From: Amycolatopsis deserti
GTDB taxonomy: Bacteria > Actinomycetota > Actinomycetes > Mycobacteriales > Pseudonocardiaceae
Direction: 5' to 3'
Length of the DNA: 64,000 nt
Assembly: GCF_014653945.1 (NCBI RefSeq)
Contig: NZ_BNAU01000006.1
Location: 310,001-374,000, forward strand
In this document: positions 34,652 to 44,075 of the stretch, piece by piece
Layout of the letters: every line of letters starts with the position of its first letter
How positions within the stretch are numbered: position 1 is the stretch's first letter
Made by a program: the position numbers and the translations under genes
The notes under the pieces: model-generated
Database searches by the model: none
Seen by the model: only the letters and a program-made list of their open reading frames with translations
Told to the model about the DNA's origin: nothing

Positions 34652-36013
34652 ATGGCGGAACATGTCGAAACCTCGGAACGAGTGGCGGAACTCGAAGAAC
34701 CCGGAAAGATCCGCACCCTCGCCGAGAGCCTGTGGTTCCCCGTCTTCTTCGCCCTCGGTTTCGTGTTCTGCTACCTGCTCGCGTTCCACTCGCCCGCCCC
34801 GCACCACATCGAGGTCGCGGTTGCCGACGAGACCGCCGCGGCGCGCATCGGGACGGCGCTGAACCACGCGAGCCCGGGCGCGTTCGACATCCAGCCGGTC
34901 GCCACCGCCGACCAGGCCCGCCAGGCGGTGCTCGACCGCGACGCCACCGCCGCCTACTCCGCAGACCCGGCCCACCCGACGCTGTTCGTCGCCAAGGCCG
35001 ACGGTTACCTGCTCGAATCGGTCCTCAACCAGGCGTTCGCCCCGGTCGCCGCGCAGACCGGGCACGCGCTCACGGTCATCGACCTCGCGCCCACCGAGCC
35101 CGGCGACGCGATGGGCACCGGCATGTTCTACCTGGTGCTGATCTGGAACATCCCCAGCTACATCGTCGTGATGATGTTGCTGCGTGCGGTCACGCTGAGC
35201 CGCCGCGCGAAGGTCGCCACGCTGGTCGGCTTCGGCGCCCTGCTCACCCTCATCGGCTACGCCGGGGGCGTGGCGATGGACGTCATCCCGAACGACCCGG
35301 TCGCGATCCCGGTGGCGTTCCTGCTCACCCAGGCGGTCTCGCTCACCTCGTTCGGCCTGGTGCCGCTGGTCAAGCAGTGGTTCCCGGGTGTGGCGATGGG
35401 CCTGTTCGTGCTGCTGTCGATGCCCTCCAGCGGCGGCGCGGTGCCGATCCAGATGGTGCCCGGGTTCTTCCGCGCGCTGCACCCGATCTTCCCGATGGGC
35501 AACCTCATCGAGGCCCTGCGCGGCCTGTTCTACTTCGACGGCGAGGGCGTCCTGCGGCCGATCCTGGTGCTGTGCGCGTGGGTCCTGCTCGGCGTCGTCC
35601 TGATCGCCGGGCACAGCCTCCTGCAGCGCCGCAAGGCCGGCGTGGTCGAGGAGTCGCCGGTCGAGGACCCGGCCCTGGAAATGCCGCGCCCGACCGCGAT
35701 CCCGGTGCACGACCGGCACTTCGGTGAGCCGGTGCCGACGCTGACCGGTGCGGTCCACGCCGACGACGGGCGGCCGGTGCCGGGTGCCGCGGTGACGGTG
35801 ATGGACGGCCGCGGGCACCAGCTCGTCCGCACGACAACCGACGGCGAGGGCCGCTACGCGGTCGCCGGGCTGCCCGAGCAGTTCGTCGATCTGGTGGTTT
35901 CCGCGCCCGGTTTCGAGGCGACCGCGAGCCGCGCGCTCGTGCGCGAGGGCGGGACCGCGCACCGGGACTTCACGCTGCGTGGACGGCAACCGCTGATCTC
36001 CGCGGCTCGCTGA
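34652..36013 (+). CDS. YhgE/Pip-like ABC-2 membrane protein with C-terminal beta domain
   Basis: 453 residues. TM1 at about 27-46, an extracytoplasmic region of about 100 residues, and five further helices between 150 and 330. This is the YhgE/Pip (DUF3533-like) layout. A charged linker is followed at about 365-445 by a carboxypeptidase-regulatory/transthyretin-like beta sandwich (LTGAVHADDGRPVPGAAVTV, TTDGEGRYAVAGLPE). The adjacent divergent TetR suggests efflux regulated by ligand. The fused domain is unusual. Confidence 0.85.
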   Translation: MAEHVETSERVAELEEPGKIRTLAESLWFPVFFALGFVFCYLLAFHSPAPHHIEVAVADETAAARIGTALNHASPGAFDIQPVATADQARQAVLDRDATAAYSADPAHPTLFVAKADGYLLESVLNQAFAPVAAQTGHALTVIDLAPTEPGDAMGTGMFYLVLIWNIPSYIVVMMLLRAVTLSRRAKVATLVGFGALLTLIGYAGGVAMDVIPNDPVAIPVAFLLTQAVSLTSFGLVPLVKQWFPGVAMGLFVLLSMPSSGGAVPIQMVPGFFRALHPIFPMGNLIEALRGLFYFDGEGVLRPILVLCAWVLLGVVLIAGHSLLQRRKAGVVEESPVEDPALEMPRPTAIPVHDRHFGEPVPTLTGAVHADDGRPVPGAAVTVMDGRGHQLVRTTTDGEGRYAVAGLPEQFVDLVVSAPGFEATASRALVREGGTAHRDFTLRGRQPLISAAR

Positions 36014-36033
36014 AGGCACGTAGCATTACCGGC

Positions 36034-36378
36034 GTGTCGGAAGCCAAGAACTTGCCGGACGACGCGGCGAAGCTGGAAATCCAGATGCTGCACGACCGCG
36101 TCCTCGTCCGGGTCTCCGCGGAGGAGGGTGAGCGCCGCAGCAGCGGTGGCATCGTGATTCCGGCGACGGCCCAGGTGGCGCGCCGTCTCGCGTGGGGCGA
36201 CGTACTGGGGGTAGGCAGTAATGTGCGTAACGTGAAGGTCGGCGACCGCGTGCTGTTCAACCCCGAGGACCAGCTCGAGGTCGAGGTCCAGGGTGAGGCT
36301 TACCTGGTGATGCGGGAGCGCGACATCCACGCCGTGGCCACCGAGCGCACGGAGCACGGGACGGGCCTGTACTTGTAA
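36034..36378 (+). CDS. GroES-family co-chaperone-like protein
   Basis: 114 residues with the GroES beta fold (LHDRVLVRVSAEEGERRSSGGIVIPATAQ, WGDVLGVGSNVRNVKVGDRVLFNPEDQLEVEVQGEAYLVMRERDIHAV). No groEL is nearby, so this is a divergent paralogue rather than the main co-chaperonin. TAGCAT at 36021-36026 is a -10-like hexamer 7 bp before GTG 36034, so the mRNA is likely leaderless. Confidence 0.85.
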   Translation: MSEAKNLPDDAAKLEIQMLHDRVLVRVSAEEGERRSSGGIVIPATAQVARRLAWGDVLGVGSNVRNVKVGDRVLFNPEDQLEVEVQGEAYLVMRERDIHAVATERTEHGTGLYL

Positions 36379-36395
36379 CGCGTCCGGGAGGAAGC

Positions 36396-38318
36396 GTGAG
36401 GCGGGAGGACCAGTACTGGCCGGAGCGGGACCCCGATTCCCTCCGGGACGCCGAGACCGCGGTCGGCCCGCGTCCGCCCGCCGAGTTCCTGCTGGACGAA
36501 CCGCTCGACGCGACCGAGGACGCCCTGGTCGGGGAGCTGCTCGAGGTCGGTGACGCGCCCGCCGCGCCGCCGTCGCCGGGCAAGCGCTTCCTGGCGCGCG
36601 CGTTCATGGTGGCGGGCTGCCTGCTGGGTGTCGGGGTCGTCCTCTACGCCGCGGACCTGATCGTCAGCGCCGGGGACGTGCCGCGCGGGGTCACGGTCGC
36701 CGGGGTCGAGGTCGGCGGGCTGAGCCGCGAGGACGCCGAGGCGAAGCTGCGCCGCGAGCTGGGCCCGCGGCTGAACGCACCGGTGCCCGTCGAAGCCGGC
36801 GACGTGCGCACCACGCTCGACCCGGCGCGGTCCGGCTTGTCCGTCGACTGGTCCTCGACGGTGGCGCAGGCCGGGCGCCAGCCGCTCGACCCGCTGGACC
36901 GGATCACCTCGTTCTTCCGCACCCGCGAGGTCGGGGTGGCCACGTCGACCGATCCGGACAAGCTGCACCAGTCGATCGCGCGGCTGGCCGCCGAGCGCAT
37001 CAACCACCCGCCGACCGAGGGCAGCATCGGGTTCGTCACGCTACCCGGCACGGACGGCGGCGTGCAGCCGTACCCGATCGAGCCGCGCGACGGGCAGGAC
37101 CTGGTCGACGTCAAGGGCGCCGGGGACATCCTGCGCGCGACCTGGCTGGACAAGAGCGGCGTCCGGTTGCCGGTCGTGCTCACGCCGGTCAAGGTCACTT
37201 CGGCCGGGGTCCACTCGGCGCTGGAGCGGTTGGTGGTGCCCGCGGTCGCGAAGCCGGTCACGCTGCACGGCGAGGGCGCCGACGCGGTGCTCAAGCCCAG
37301 CGCGATCGCCGCCGCCCTGAAGTTCAGCCCGGCCGACGGCGGTGCGCTCCGGGTCGAGGCCGATCCGGTGAAGCTGCAGCAGGCGGTGCGCGATCCGCTG
37401 GCGGTCACGGAAAAGCGCGGCAAGGACGCGCAGATCGTGTTCGCCGGTGGCGTGCCCGCGGTCCAGCCGTCCGAGGACGCGCGGCGGATCGACTGGAACC
37501 GGACGTTCCACCCGCTGATGGACGTCCTCGCCAAGCCGGACGGCCGGGACCTGGCGGTGCGCTACCAGACGACCCGGCCGGAGACGACCACCGAGGACGC
37601 GAACGCGCTGGGCGTCAAGGAGGTCATCGGCGAGTTCAGCACCGGCGGCCTGTCCGGTCCGGCCGCGACGAACGCGCGGGTCATGGCGGAGAAGGTCAAC
37701 GGCACGATCCTCCGGCCCGGCGAGACGTTCAGCCTCAACGCCCACGCCGGCGCGCGCAGCCAGTCGCAGGGCTACGTGCCGGCGCCGGTGCACGAGGACG
37801 GGTCCGGGCCGGAGGTGATCGGCGGCGGCTCGTCGCAGCTCGCCACGACCCTCTACAACGCGGCGTACTTCGCCGGCCTGACCGACGCCGGGCACACCGA
37901 GCACCCCTACTACCTGGACCGTTACCCCGCCGGCCGGGACGCGGTCGCGATCACCGCGGACGGGTCGGCGGTGGACCTGAAATTCACCGACAACCTGCGC
38001 AGCGGGGTGGCGATCCAGGCGTCGGTGTCCGGCGGCAGCGTCACGGTGAAGATCTGGGGCACCAGGCAGTACCGGGTGGAGTCCTCGACCGGCTCGTACT
38101 CGGACCTCCGGCCGCCCCCGCTGGAGCCCGGCGGCCCCGACTGCCGCCCGTCCAGCGGCCGCCCCGGCTTCACCACGAGCGACACCCGGGTGCTCTACGA
38201 CGTGACCACCGGCGCCGAGGTCCGCCGCGACACGCGGACCGTCACCTACGCCCCGAAACCGGCCGTGATCTGCGGGTTCGGGGTGAGTTCCGAGCCGGGG
38301 GACGCGACAACTCGGTAG
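36396..38318 (+). CDS. VanW-family cell-envelope protein
   Basis: 640 residues. An acidic cytoplasmic N-terminus (about 65 residues) and one membrane helix near 68-88 are followed by peptidoglycan-binding_4-like repeats from about 95 to 390. The VanW domain is at about 415-540 (IGEFSTGGLSGPAATNARVMAEKVNGTILRPGETFSLN, GGGSSQLATTLYNAAYFAGL), with a G5-like tail. It starts at GTG 36396 behind GGGAGGAAGC, 17 bp after the GroES-like stop. Probably a membrane-anchored cell-wall protein. Confidence 0.92.
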   Translation: MRREDQYWPERDPDSLRDAETAVGPRPPAEFLLDEPLDATEDALVGELLEVGDAPAAPPSPGKRFLARAFMVAGCLLGVGVVLYAADLIVSAGDVPRGVTVAGVEVGGLSREDAEAKLRRELGPRLNAPVPVEAGDVRTTLDPARSGLSVDWSSTVAQAGRQPLDPLDRITSFFRTREVGVATSTDPDKLHQSIARLAAERINHPPTEGSIGFVTLPGTDGGVQPYPIEPRDGQDLVDVKGAGDILRATWLDKSGVRLPVVLTPVKVTSAGVHSALERLVVPAVAKPVTLHGEGADAVLKPSAIAAALKFSPADGGALRVEADPVKLQQAVRDPLAVTEKRGKDAQIVFAGGVPAVQPSEDARRIDWNRTFHPLMDVLAKPDGRDLAVRYQTTRPETTTEDANALGVKEVIGEFSTGGLSGPAATNARVMAEKVNGTILRPGETFSLNAHAGARSQSQGYVPAPVHEDGSGPEVIGGGSSQLATTLYNAAYFAGLTDAGHTEHPYYLDRYPAGRDAVAITADGSAVDLKFTDNLRSGVAIQASVSGGSVTVKIWGTRQYRVESSTGSYSDLRPPPLEPGGPDCRPSSGRPGFTTSDTRVLYDVTTGAEVRRDTRTVTYAPKPAVICGFGVSSEPGDATTR

Positions 38319-38353
38319 CGGTGACGCCGGGGGCGATGCCAGCATCCGGCGGC

Positions 38354-39172
38354 ATGGAGATCTTCGGTCCGGTGCTGGACGTGCGGCCGCTGTTCGGCCG
38401 CGAGCGCCACGAGTTGCTGACGTTGCTGGAATCGCTGAGCGCGCAGGAGTGGTCGGCGCCGACGGTGTGCCCCGGCTGGACCGTGCACGACATCGCCGGG
38501 CACATCCTGAACGACTACATGCGGCGGTTGTCGGGTAGCCGCGACGGCTTCGCCGGCGCGAAGTTCGCCAACGACGAGACCCTGCCCGCCTACCTGGCCC
38601 GGGTCAACGACGAGTTCGTCCGGGCGATGCGCCAGTGCAGCCCCCAGTTGATCGTGCAGCTGCTCACCGTCCTCGGCCCGGAGCTGGACCGGCTTTGGGC
38701 GACCTTCGACCTGACCGCTCCGGCGGCTCTGGACGTGTCCTGGGCCGGGGACGGCCCGAGCCCGGCGTGGCTGGACATCGCGCGCGAGTACACCGAGTTC
38801 TGGGTGCATCAGCAGCAGATCCGGGACGCGGTGGGACGTCCCGGCGCCGACCAGCTGGAGCTGGCCGGTCCGGTGCTCGACGCGTTCATGCGCGCACTGC
38901 CCCACACGCTGCGCGACGTGGTTCGCCCGGAGGGCACCGCGGTCCGGGTCACCCTCGACGGCGCCGGTACCTGGCACGCGCGGTCCGACGGCCACCGGTG
39001 GCGGATGGCCGCCGAGGGCGAGCCCGCGGCCACGGTGACCATGCGCCCCGGCGACTTCTGGCGCCTCGCCACACGCGGCATCTCCCCCGACGAGGCCCGC
39101 CGCCGAGCGACCACCACCGGCGACCCCGAACTCGCCGAGGCCGTGACCAGCCTCGTGGCCGTGGTCGCCTGA
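38354..39172 (+). CDS. Maleylpyruvate isomerase-family mycothiol-dependent enzyme
   Basis: 272 residues with the DinB/MDMPI helical bundle (SAQEWSAPTVCPGWTVHDIAGHILNDY, metal-site His residues) and a C-terminal SCP2-like part (VTMRPGDFWRLATRGISPDEARRRATTTGDPELAEAV). These enzymes use mycothiol as cofactor. ATG 38354 (MEIFGPVLDVRPLFG) was chosen; GTG 38321 is in frame. It follows the VanW gene closely. Confidence 0.88.
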   Translation: MEIFGPVLDVRPLFGRERHELLTLLESLSAQEWSAPTVCPGWTVHDIAGHILNDYMRRLSGSRDGFAGAKFANDETLPAYLARVNDEFVRAMRQCSPQLIVQLLTVLGPELDRLWATFDLTAPAALDVSWAGDGPSPAWLDIAREYTEFWVHQQQIRDAVGRPGADQLELAGPVLDAFMRALPHTLRDVVRPEGTAVRVTLDGAGTWHARSDGHRWRMAAEGEPAATVTMRPGDFWRLATRGISPDEARRRATTTGDPELAEAVTSLVAVVA

Positions 39173-39173
39173 A

Positions 39174-39863
39174 CTAGCGCAGCACGAGGCAGTCGTCGAG
39201 GTCGTTCAGCCACGGCGGGGTCTCCAGCCACCGGTTCCAGCGCAGGTCGAGCTTCACCAGTGGCAGCTCGGCGAGCCCGTCCGGCAGCGTGCGCAGCTCG
39301 TTCTCCCGCAGGTCCAGGTACCGCAGGTCGCGCAGCTTGCCGATCGAGGCGGGCAGCTCGGTCAGGTGGTTGCCGCGCAGGTGCAGCTCGCGCAGCGCGC
39401 TCAGCTCGCCGATGCTGTCCGGCAGCTCGTGCAGGTCGTTGCGGTACAGCCGCAGTTCGCGCAGCTCACGCAGGCCGGACAGGTCCTCCGGCAGGGCGGT
39501 CAGGCCGTTGTCGGTCGCGCTCAGGTACCGCAGGCGGCCGAGCCGGGTCAGCTCGTCCGGCAGCCTGGTCAGGCGGTTGTCCGAGAGGTACAGGTACTCG
39601 GTCAGGTTCGGCAGGTCGCCCAGTTCGGCGGGCAGCTCCGTGAGCTGGTTGTGGCCGAGGTCGAGCGTGTGCAACGCGGTCAGTCGCGCGATCGCGGCCG
39701 GGATCGAGGTCAGCCGGTTCGCGGCGAGGTTGAGCACGCCCAGCCGGTCGAGGCCCCACAACTCGTCCGGCAGCTCGGTCAGCTCGTTGTCGTAGGCGCT
39801 CAGGTACTCCAGGCCCGCGGGCAGCGGGGGCAGCCGGGTGAGGCCCTGGTGGTCGAGGTCCAT
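39174..39863 (-). CDS. Leucine-rich repeat protein
   Basis: 229 residues made almost entirely of about nine 23-residue leucine-rich repeats of the LxxLPxxIxxLxxLxxLxLxxN type (for example LHTLDLGHNQLTELPAELGD). There is no signal peptide and no attached effector domain, so it is a cytoplasmic scaffold of unknown partner. It is convergent with the mycothiol enzyme (1-bp gap) and divergent from a secreted protein gene. Confidence 0.9.
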   Translation of the reverse strand: MDLDHQGLTRLPPLPAGLEYLSAYDNELTELPDELWGLDRLGVLNLAANRLTSIPAAIARLTALHTLDLGHNQLTELPAELGDLPNLTEYLYLSDNRLTRLPDELTRLGRLRYLSATDNGLTALPEDLSGLRELRELRLYRNDLHELPDSIGELSALRELHLRGNHLTELPASIGKLRDLRYLDLRENELRTLPDGLAELPLVKLDLRWNRWLETPPWLNDLDDCLVLR

Positions 39864-39942
39864 CGACGGAACATACCCGCGCGATCACTCCGCGTACGTT
39901 CCGATACCCTCCGTCACCGTTCTCGAGAGAGGGAGGATCTCA

Positions 39943-40308
39943 ATGAAGAAGTCCCTGGCCGTTTTGGTGGCGGCCACGGCGATGGTGGTGTTGCCCGGGA
40001 CGGCGGTGGCCGCCGAGGGCGAACCGGCGCTGGTGCACGCCTCGCCGCAGAACAGCTGCAAGCTGAACATCCGCGCCGGCGCGGATGTCGGCTCGGCCCT
40101 GCTGCACACGCTGACCTGCACGAACTACACGACGTGCGTGCACACGCCCGAGCGGGAGCTGCCGTGCGGGCAGGTCGTCACGGGCGGCACGTACACCTGC
40201 GTCGGGTCCGATGGCAAGCAGCTGACCGACAACCGGTGGGCCGAGGTGCTGTGGCGCTCGCCCCAGCAGTCGTTCGTGGCCGTGGGCTGCGCCGCGTTCC
40301 GGTCCTGA
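39943..40308 (+). CDS. Small secreted cysteine-rich protein
   Basis: 121 residues with a clear Sec signal (MKKSLAVLVAATAMVVLPG, cleavage after AVA). The mature part has six or seven Cys and SH3-like wording (CKLNIRAGADVGSALLHTLTC, GQVVTGGTYTCVGSDGKQLTDNRWAEV), so it may be a bacterial SH3-type envelope protein. GGGAGGATCTCA precedes ATG 39943. A bidirectional terminator follows. Confidence 0.8.
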   Translation: MKKSLAVLVAATAMVVLPGTAVAAEGEPALVHASPQNSCKLNIRAGADVGSALLHTLTCTNYTTCVHTPERELPCGQVVTGGTYTCVGSDGKQLTDNRWAEVLWRSPQQSFVAVGCAAFRS

Positions 40309-40316
40309 ACACGAAC

Positions 40317-40348
40317 GTGCCCCGGGAGGGCGGACCTTCCCGGGGCAC
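40317..40348. terminator. Bidirectional hairpin between convergent genes
   Basis: GTGCCCCGGGA and its complement flank a 10-nt loop, 8 bp after the secreted protein stop and 13 bp before the GlsB-type stop. It can serve both transcripts. Confidence 0.75.
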
Positions 40349-40361
40349 ACGTCCGTGTGCG

Positions 40362-40637
40362 TTACCTACTCAGTTTCCGCCGGCCGTACATGCCACTGAC
40401 CAGCGAGACCCCGATCGCCGCGATGACCACCTGGGTGATCAGCTCGAGCCAGTCGAAGCCCTTGGTGTCGGCGTAGCCGATGCCCCGCGCGATCGCGGTG
40501 CCGATGAACGCGGCGACGATACCGACGATGATCGTGAGCCAGATCGGGATGCCCTGCTTGCCGGGTGCGATCAGCCGACCCAGCGCGCCGATGATCAGAC
40601 CCACGACGATCGCGCTGATGATTCCACCGATTGTCAT
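40362..40637 (-). CDS. GlsB/YeaQ/YmgE stress-response membrane protein
   Basis: 91 residues with three membrane helices and the Gly-rich family signature (IIGALGRLIAPGKQGIPIWLTIIVGIVAAFIGTAI). Members are linked to general and acid stress. ATG 40637 follows GGAGTTGC. Confidence 0.92.
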   Translation of the reverse strand: MTIGGIISAIVVGLIIGALGRLIAPGKQGIPIWLTIIVGIVAAFIGTAIARGIGYADTKGFDWLELITQVVIAAIGVSLVSGMYGRRKLSR

Positions 40638-40741
40638 CGCAACTCCTTCAGCTTCGGTGTGCTCAGGGAGTACCTTCCCGCGCCGCTTTCAAACCCGCAT
40701 ATTTGCGCACGCTTATATACGTTTCGTGTGATACTTCGCAG

Positions 40742-41062
40742 GTGGACGTGTTCGAAGCGGTGGCCGAGCCCAGCCGGCGTACGCTGCTGGACCTTCTGGC
40801 CCACGGCGAGCGGCCCGCGGGCGATCTGGTCGCGGCGCTGCCCGGCCTGACCCAGCCGGCCGTGTCCCGCCACCTGCGCATCCTGCGGGAGGCCGGCCTG
40901 GTCGAAGTTCGCCCGGACGGGCAACGCCGGATCTACGCGTTGCGCCCGGAGGGCCTGTCCGACATCGACAAGTGGCTCGCCCGCTACCGCCGCTACTGGG
41001 CGCGCCACCTCGACTCCCTCGAGCGCCACCTGGCGCGCAACCAGGAAGGACACCAGGAGTGA
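40742..41062 (+). CDS. ArsR-type winged-helix regulator
   Basis: 106 residues. VFEAVAEPSRRTLLDLLAHGERPAGDLVAAL and TQPAVSRHLRILREAGLVEVRPDGQRRIYAL form the ArsR helix-turn-helix. No metal-binding Cys is present. It overlaps the next gene as GTGA. The ArsR + SRPBCC pair is a frequent actinobacterial module whose ligand is generally unknown. Confidence 0.93.
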   Translation: MDVFEAVAEPSRRTLLDLLAHGERPAGDLVAALPGLTQPAVSRHLRILREAGLVEVRPDGQRRIYALRPEGLSDIDKWLARYRRYWARHLDSLERHLARNQEGHQE

Positions 41063-41556
41063 GTTCCGAACCCGGCACCATCGAAACCGACGGTGAGACG
41101 GCGGTCATCCGCTTCGAGCGCCACCTGCCGTACCCGATCAAGGACGTGTGGGCCGCGATCACCGATCCCGCGCGGCGCCGCGCGTGGTTCGGCGAAACGG
41201 TGCTCGACATCGAGGCCGGCACCATCGAGATGCTGCCCGAGGACCCGCCGGCCGCCCCGGACGCCAAGCGCATGACCGGCCGCATCCTGGTCTGGGACCC
41301 GCCGCGCGTGTTCGAGCACGAGTGGCGCCAGCGGATCGTCGAAGACGGCGTGGTCCGGTACGAGCTGTCCGAAACCGCGACCGGCACGCTGCTCGCGTTC
41401 ACCCACCGGGGGCTGTCCGTGCGCAACGCCCGCGGGTTCATCCCGGGCACGCACGCCTTCTTCGACCGCCTCGACGCGCACCTGGCGGGTGCCGAGCCGC
41501 CCGCGTGGTCGGAGCGCTACACGGCCGTCGCCCCGGCCTACCCGTCCTGGTCCTGA
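41059..41556 (+). CDS. SRPBCC/AHSA1-family protein
   Basis: 165 residues with the START-like fold of the AHSA1 group (FERHLPYPIKDVWAAITDPARRRAWFG, GRILVWDPPRVFEHEW, GTLLAFTHRGL). It probably binds a hydrophobic small molecule. Translationally coupled to the ArsR gene (GTGA overlap). Confidence 0.9.
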   Translation: MSSEPGTIETDGETAVIRFERHLPYPIKDVWAAITDPARRRAWFGETVLDIEAGTIEMLPEDPPAAPDAKRMTGRILVWDPPRVFEHEWRQRIVEDGVVRYELSETATGTLLAFTHRGLSVRNARGFIPGTHAFFDRLDAHLAGAEPPAWSERYTAVAPAYPSWS

Positions 41557-41580
41557 CGCGGTGCCCGTGCGTCCGAACGG

Positions 41581-41997
41581 TCATTCGTGGCAGGGGGCGA
41601 CATTGGGCTGGGGGCCCAGGAACGGGCGCACCTCCAGCCATTCGTGGATCGGCTTGCCACCCGCTCCGGGCGCGGCCGACAACTGCCCGGCCAGCTCCAG
41701 TGCCCGGTCGTAGCTGTCCACGTCGATCACCATCCAGCCGGCGATCAGGTCCTTGGTCTCCGGGAACGGGCCATCGGTCACCGGCGGGCGCCCCTCCCCG
41801 TCGTAGCGCACCCACGTCCCCTCCGCGGCCAGCGCCTGACCGTCGACGAACTCCCCGGTCTCCTCCAGCCGCGCCGCGAAATCCCGCATGTACTGCACGT
41901 GCGCCGTGATCTCCTCCGGCGACCACTGATCCATCGGCACGTCGTTGACCGCCGCCGGAGCGCCCCGGTAGTGCTTGAGCAACAGGTACTTCGCCAT
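41581..41997 (-). CDS. YCII-related (DGPF) domain protein
   Basis: 138 residues: MAKYLLLKHYRG at the start, and YDGEGRPPVTDGPFPETKDLIAGWMVIDVDS as the DGPF core. The related YciI fold has a His/Asp pair. Start ATG 41997 follows GAGGAGTTCACG. In actinobacteria such genes often accompany ECF sigma factors, but none is adjacent here. Confidence 0.88.
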   Translation of the reverse strand: MAKYLLLKHYRGAPAAVNDVPMDQWSPEEITAHVQYMRDFAARLEETGEFVDGQALAAEGTWVRYDGEGRPPVTDGPFPETKDLIAGWMVIDVDSYDRALELAGQLSAAPGAGGKPIHEWLEVRPFLGPQPNVAPCHE

Positions 41998-42107
41998 CGT
42001 GAACTCCTCGCCCTTGTGCGACCCATTCTGATCGCGATCACCCCCGGGACGGAGCCGTTCACCGGATCTCGACACGACCGCCGGACTTTTTTCTCCCGAA
42101 CACGCGA

Positions 42108-42138
42108 AAGGCCCCCTCACACGGCGCGAGGGGGCCTT
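42108..42138 (-). terminator. Terminator of the fadE5-like gene
   Basis: AAGGCCCCCTC and its perfect complement flank 9 nt. Read leftward the stem ends in CCTTTC. It lies 22 bp past the acyl-CoA dehydrogenase stop. Confidence 0.85.
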
Positions 42139-42159
42139 CCACAGGGGATTGCGGGGAGA

Positions 42160-44001
42160 TCAGAACGCCGACTCCGGGACCTCCATGAGGTCGTTGTCGG
42201 CGGCCTCGACGACCGCGCGGCGCGCGGTCAGCTCGGGCAGCACCTGCTTGGCGAAGAACGACGCCACCGCGATCTTGCCCTGGTAGAACGCCTGGTCCCG
42301 GGCCGAGGCGCCGTCCAGCTTGGTCAGCGCGACCTCGGCTTGGCGCAGCAGCTGCCAGCCCACCAGCAGGTCACCGGCCGACATCAGGAACCGGACGGTG
42401 TGCTGGCCGACCTTGTACAGGTTCTTGACGTCCTCCTGCGAGGAGGTCAGGTAGCCGATCATCGCGCCGAGCATGCCCTGCACGTCCTCCAGGGCGCGCT
42501 TGAGCAGCTCCCGCTCGTTCTTCAGCCGGCCGTTGCCCGCCTCGGACTCGATGAACTTGGTGATCTCGCTCGCGATGTAGCCCAGCGCCTGGCCCTTGTC
42601 GCGGACGATCTTCCGGAAGAAGAAGTCCTGCGACTGGATGGCCGTGGTGCCCTCGTACAGCGAGTCGATCTTCGCGTCGCGGATGTACTGCTCGATCGGG
42701 TAGTCCTGCAGGAAGCCGGAGCCGCCCAGGGTCTGCAGCGACTGCACGAGCTGCTCGGTGGCGCGCTCGGAGCCGACGCCCTTGACGATCGGCAGCAGCA
42801 GGTCGTTGACCCGCTCGGCCAGCTTCAGCGAGTTCTCGTCACCCTCGCCGGTCCACACCTGGTCCTGGAAGGACGCGGTGTAGAGGTAGACGGCGCGCAG
42901 GCCCTCGGCGTAGGCCTTCTGCAGCATCAGCGACCGGCGCACGTCCGGGTGGTGCGTGATGGTGACCCGCGGCGCGGTCTTGTCGGTCATCTGGGTCAGG
43001 TCCGCGCCCTGCACGCGCTCCTTGGCGTACTCCAGCGCGTTCAGGTAGCCGGTGGACAGCGTGGCGATCGCCTTGGTGCCGACCATCATCCGGGCGTACT
43101 CGATGACCTGGAACATCTGCGCGATGCCGTCGTGCACCTCGCCCAGCAGCCAGCCCTTGGCCGGGGTGCCGTGCTGGCCGAAGGTCAGCTCGCAGGTGGT
43201 GGAGACCTTCAGGCCCATCTTGTGCTCGACGTTGGTGACGAACACGCCGTTGCGCTCACCGAGCTCGCCGGTGTTGGTGTCGAAGTGGAACTTCGGCACG
43301 AGGAACAGCGACAGGCCCTTGGTGCCCGGCTTGGCCTCGATGCCGGGGCCCTCGGGGCGGGCCAGCACCAGGTGCATGATGTTCTCGGTCATGTCCTGGT
43401 CGGCGGAGGTGATGAACCGCTTCACGCCGTCCAGGTGCCAGCTGCCGTCCTCCTGCAGCACGGCCTTGGTGCGGCCGGCGCCGACGTCCGAACCGGCGTC
43501 CGGCTCGGTGAGGACCATCGTGGCGCCCCACGCGCGGTCGATCATGATCCGCGCCCAGCGCTTCTGCTCCTCGGTGCCGTTGCGGTCGAGGATCATCGCG
43601 AAGTTCGGGCCCGCCATGTACATGAACAGGGCCGGGTTGGCGCCGAGGATCAGCTCGGCGGCCGCCCACTGCACGGTCGGCGGCAGGCCGAGGCCGCCCA
43701 GGTCGTTGGTCAGGCCCAGCCGCCACCACTCGCCGTCCCAGAGCTGCTGGTAGCTCTTCTTGAACGACTCCGGCAGCTTGGCCGAGAACGTCTTGGGGTC
43801 GTACACCGGCGGGTTGCGGTCGGCGTCGGCGAAGGACTCGGCCAGCGGGCCGACCGCCAGGTTGTTGAGTTCCTGCAGCGCGCCGCGCGCGGTCTCCTCG
43901 TCGGAGTCCGCGAGGACCCCCTTGCCGAGGCGCTCCTGGACGTTCAGCACCTCGAACAGGTTGAACTCGAGGTCTCGCACGTTGGACTTGTAGTGGCCCA
44001 T
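42160..44001 (-). CDS. fadE5: Long-type acyl-CoA dehydrogenase, FadE5-like
   Basis: 613 residues, the long ACAD form. [19 protein letters not shown] at the start is nearly the N-terminus of mycobacterial FadE5. The ACAD core has [36 protein letters not shown], and the catalytic Glu in [19 protein letters not shown]. It oxidises acyl-CoA to trans-2-enoyl-CoA with FAD, probably over a broad chain range. A palindrome in its promoter (44076-44089) resembles the fadA2/fabG4 operator 18 kb away, suggesting co-regulation. Confidence 0.95.
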   Translation of the reverse strand: MGHYKSNVRDLEFNLFEVLNVQERLGKGVLADSDEETARGALQELNNLAVGPLAESFADADRNPPVYDPKTFSAKLPESFKKSYQQLWDGEWWRLGLTNDLGGLGLPPTVQWAAAELILGANPALFMYMAGPNFAMILDRNGTEEQKRWARIMIDRAWGATMVLTEPDAGSDVGAGRTKAVLQEDGSWHLDGVKRFITSADQDMTENIMHLVLARPEGPGIEAKPGTKGLSLFLVPKFHFDTNTGELGERNGVFVTNVEHKMGLKVSTTCELTFGQHGTPAKGWLLGEVHDGIAQMFQVIEYARMMVGTKAIATLSTGYLNALEYAKERVQGADLTQMTDKTAPRVTITHHPDVRRSLMLQKAYAEGLRAVYLYTASFQDQVWTGEGDENSLKLAERVNDLLLPIVKGVGSERATEQLVQSLQTLGGSGFLQDYPIEQYIRDAKIDSLYEGTTAIQSQDFFFRKIVRDKGQALGYIASEITKFIESEAGNGRLKNERELLKRALEDVQGMLGAMIGYLTSSQEDVKNLYKVGQHTVRFLMSAGDLLVGWQLLRQAEVALTKLDGASARDQAFYQGKIAVASFFAKQVLPELTARRAVVEAADNDLMEVPESAF

Positions 44002-44075
44002 GTCGTCGCTCCGTTGTCGATCGGGTTTCCGGCTGGGCGCATGCTGGTCCCCTACTGGCCGGTAACATCAGGATA

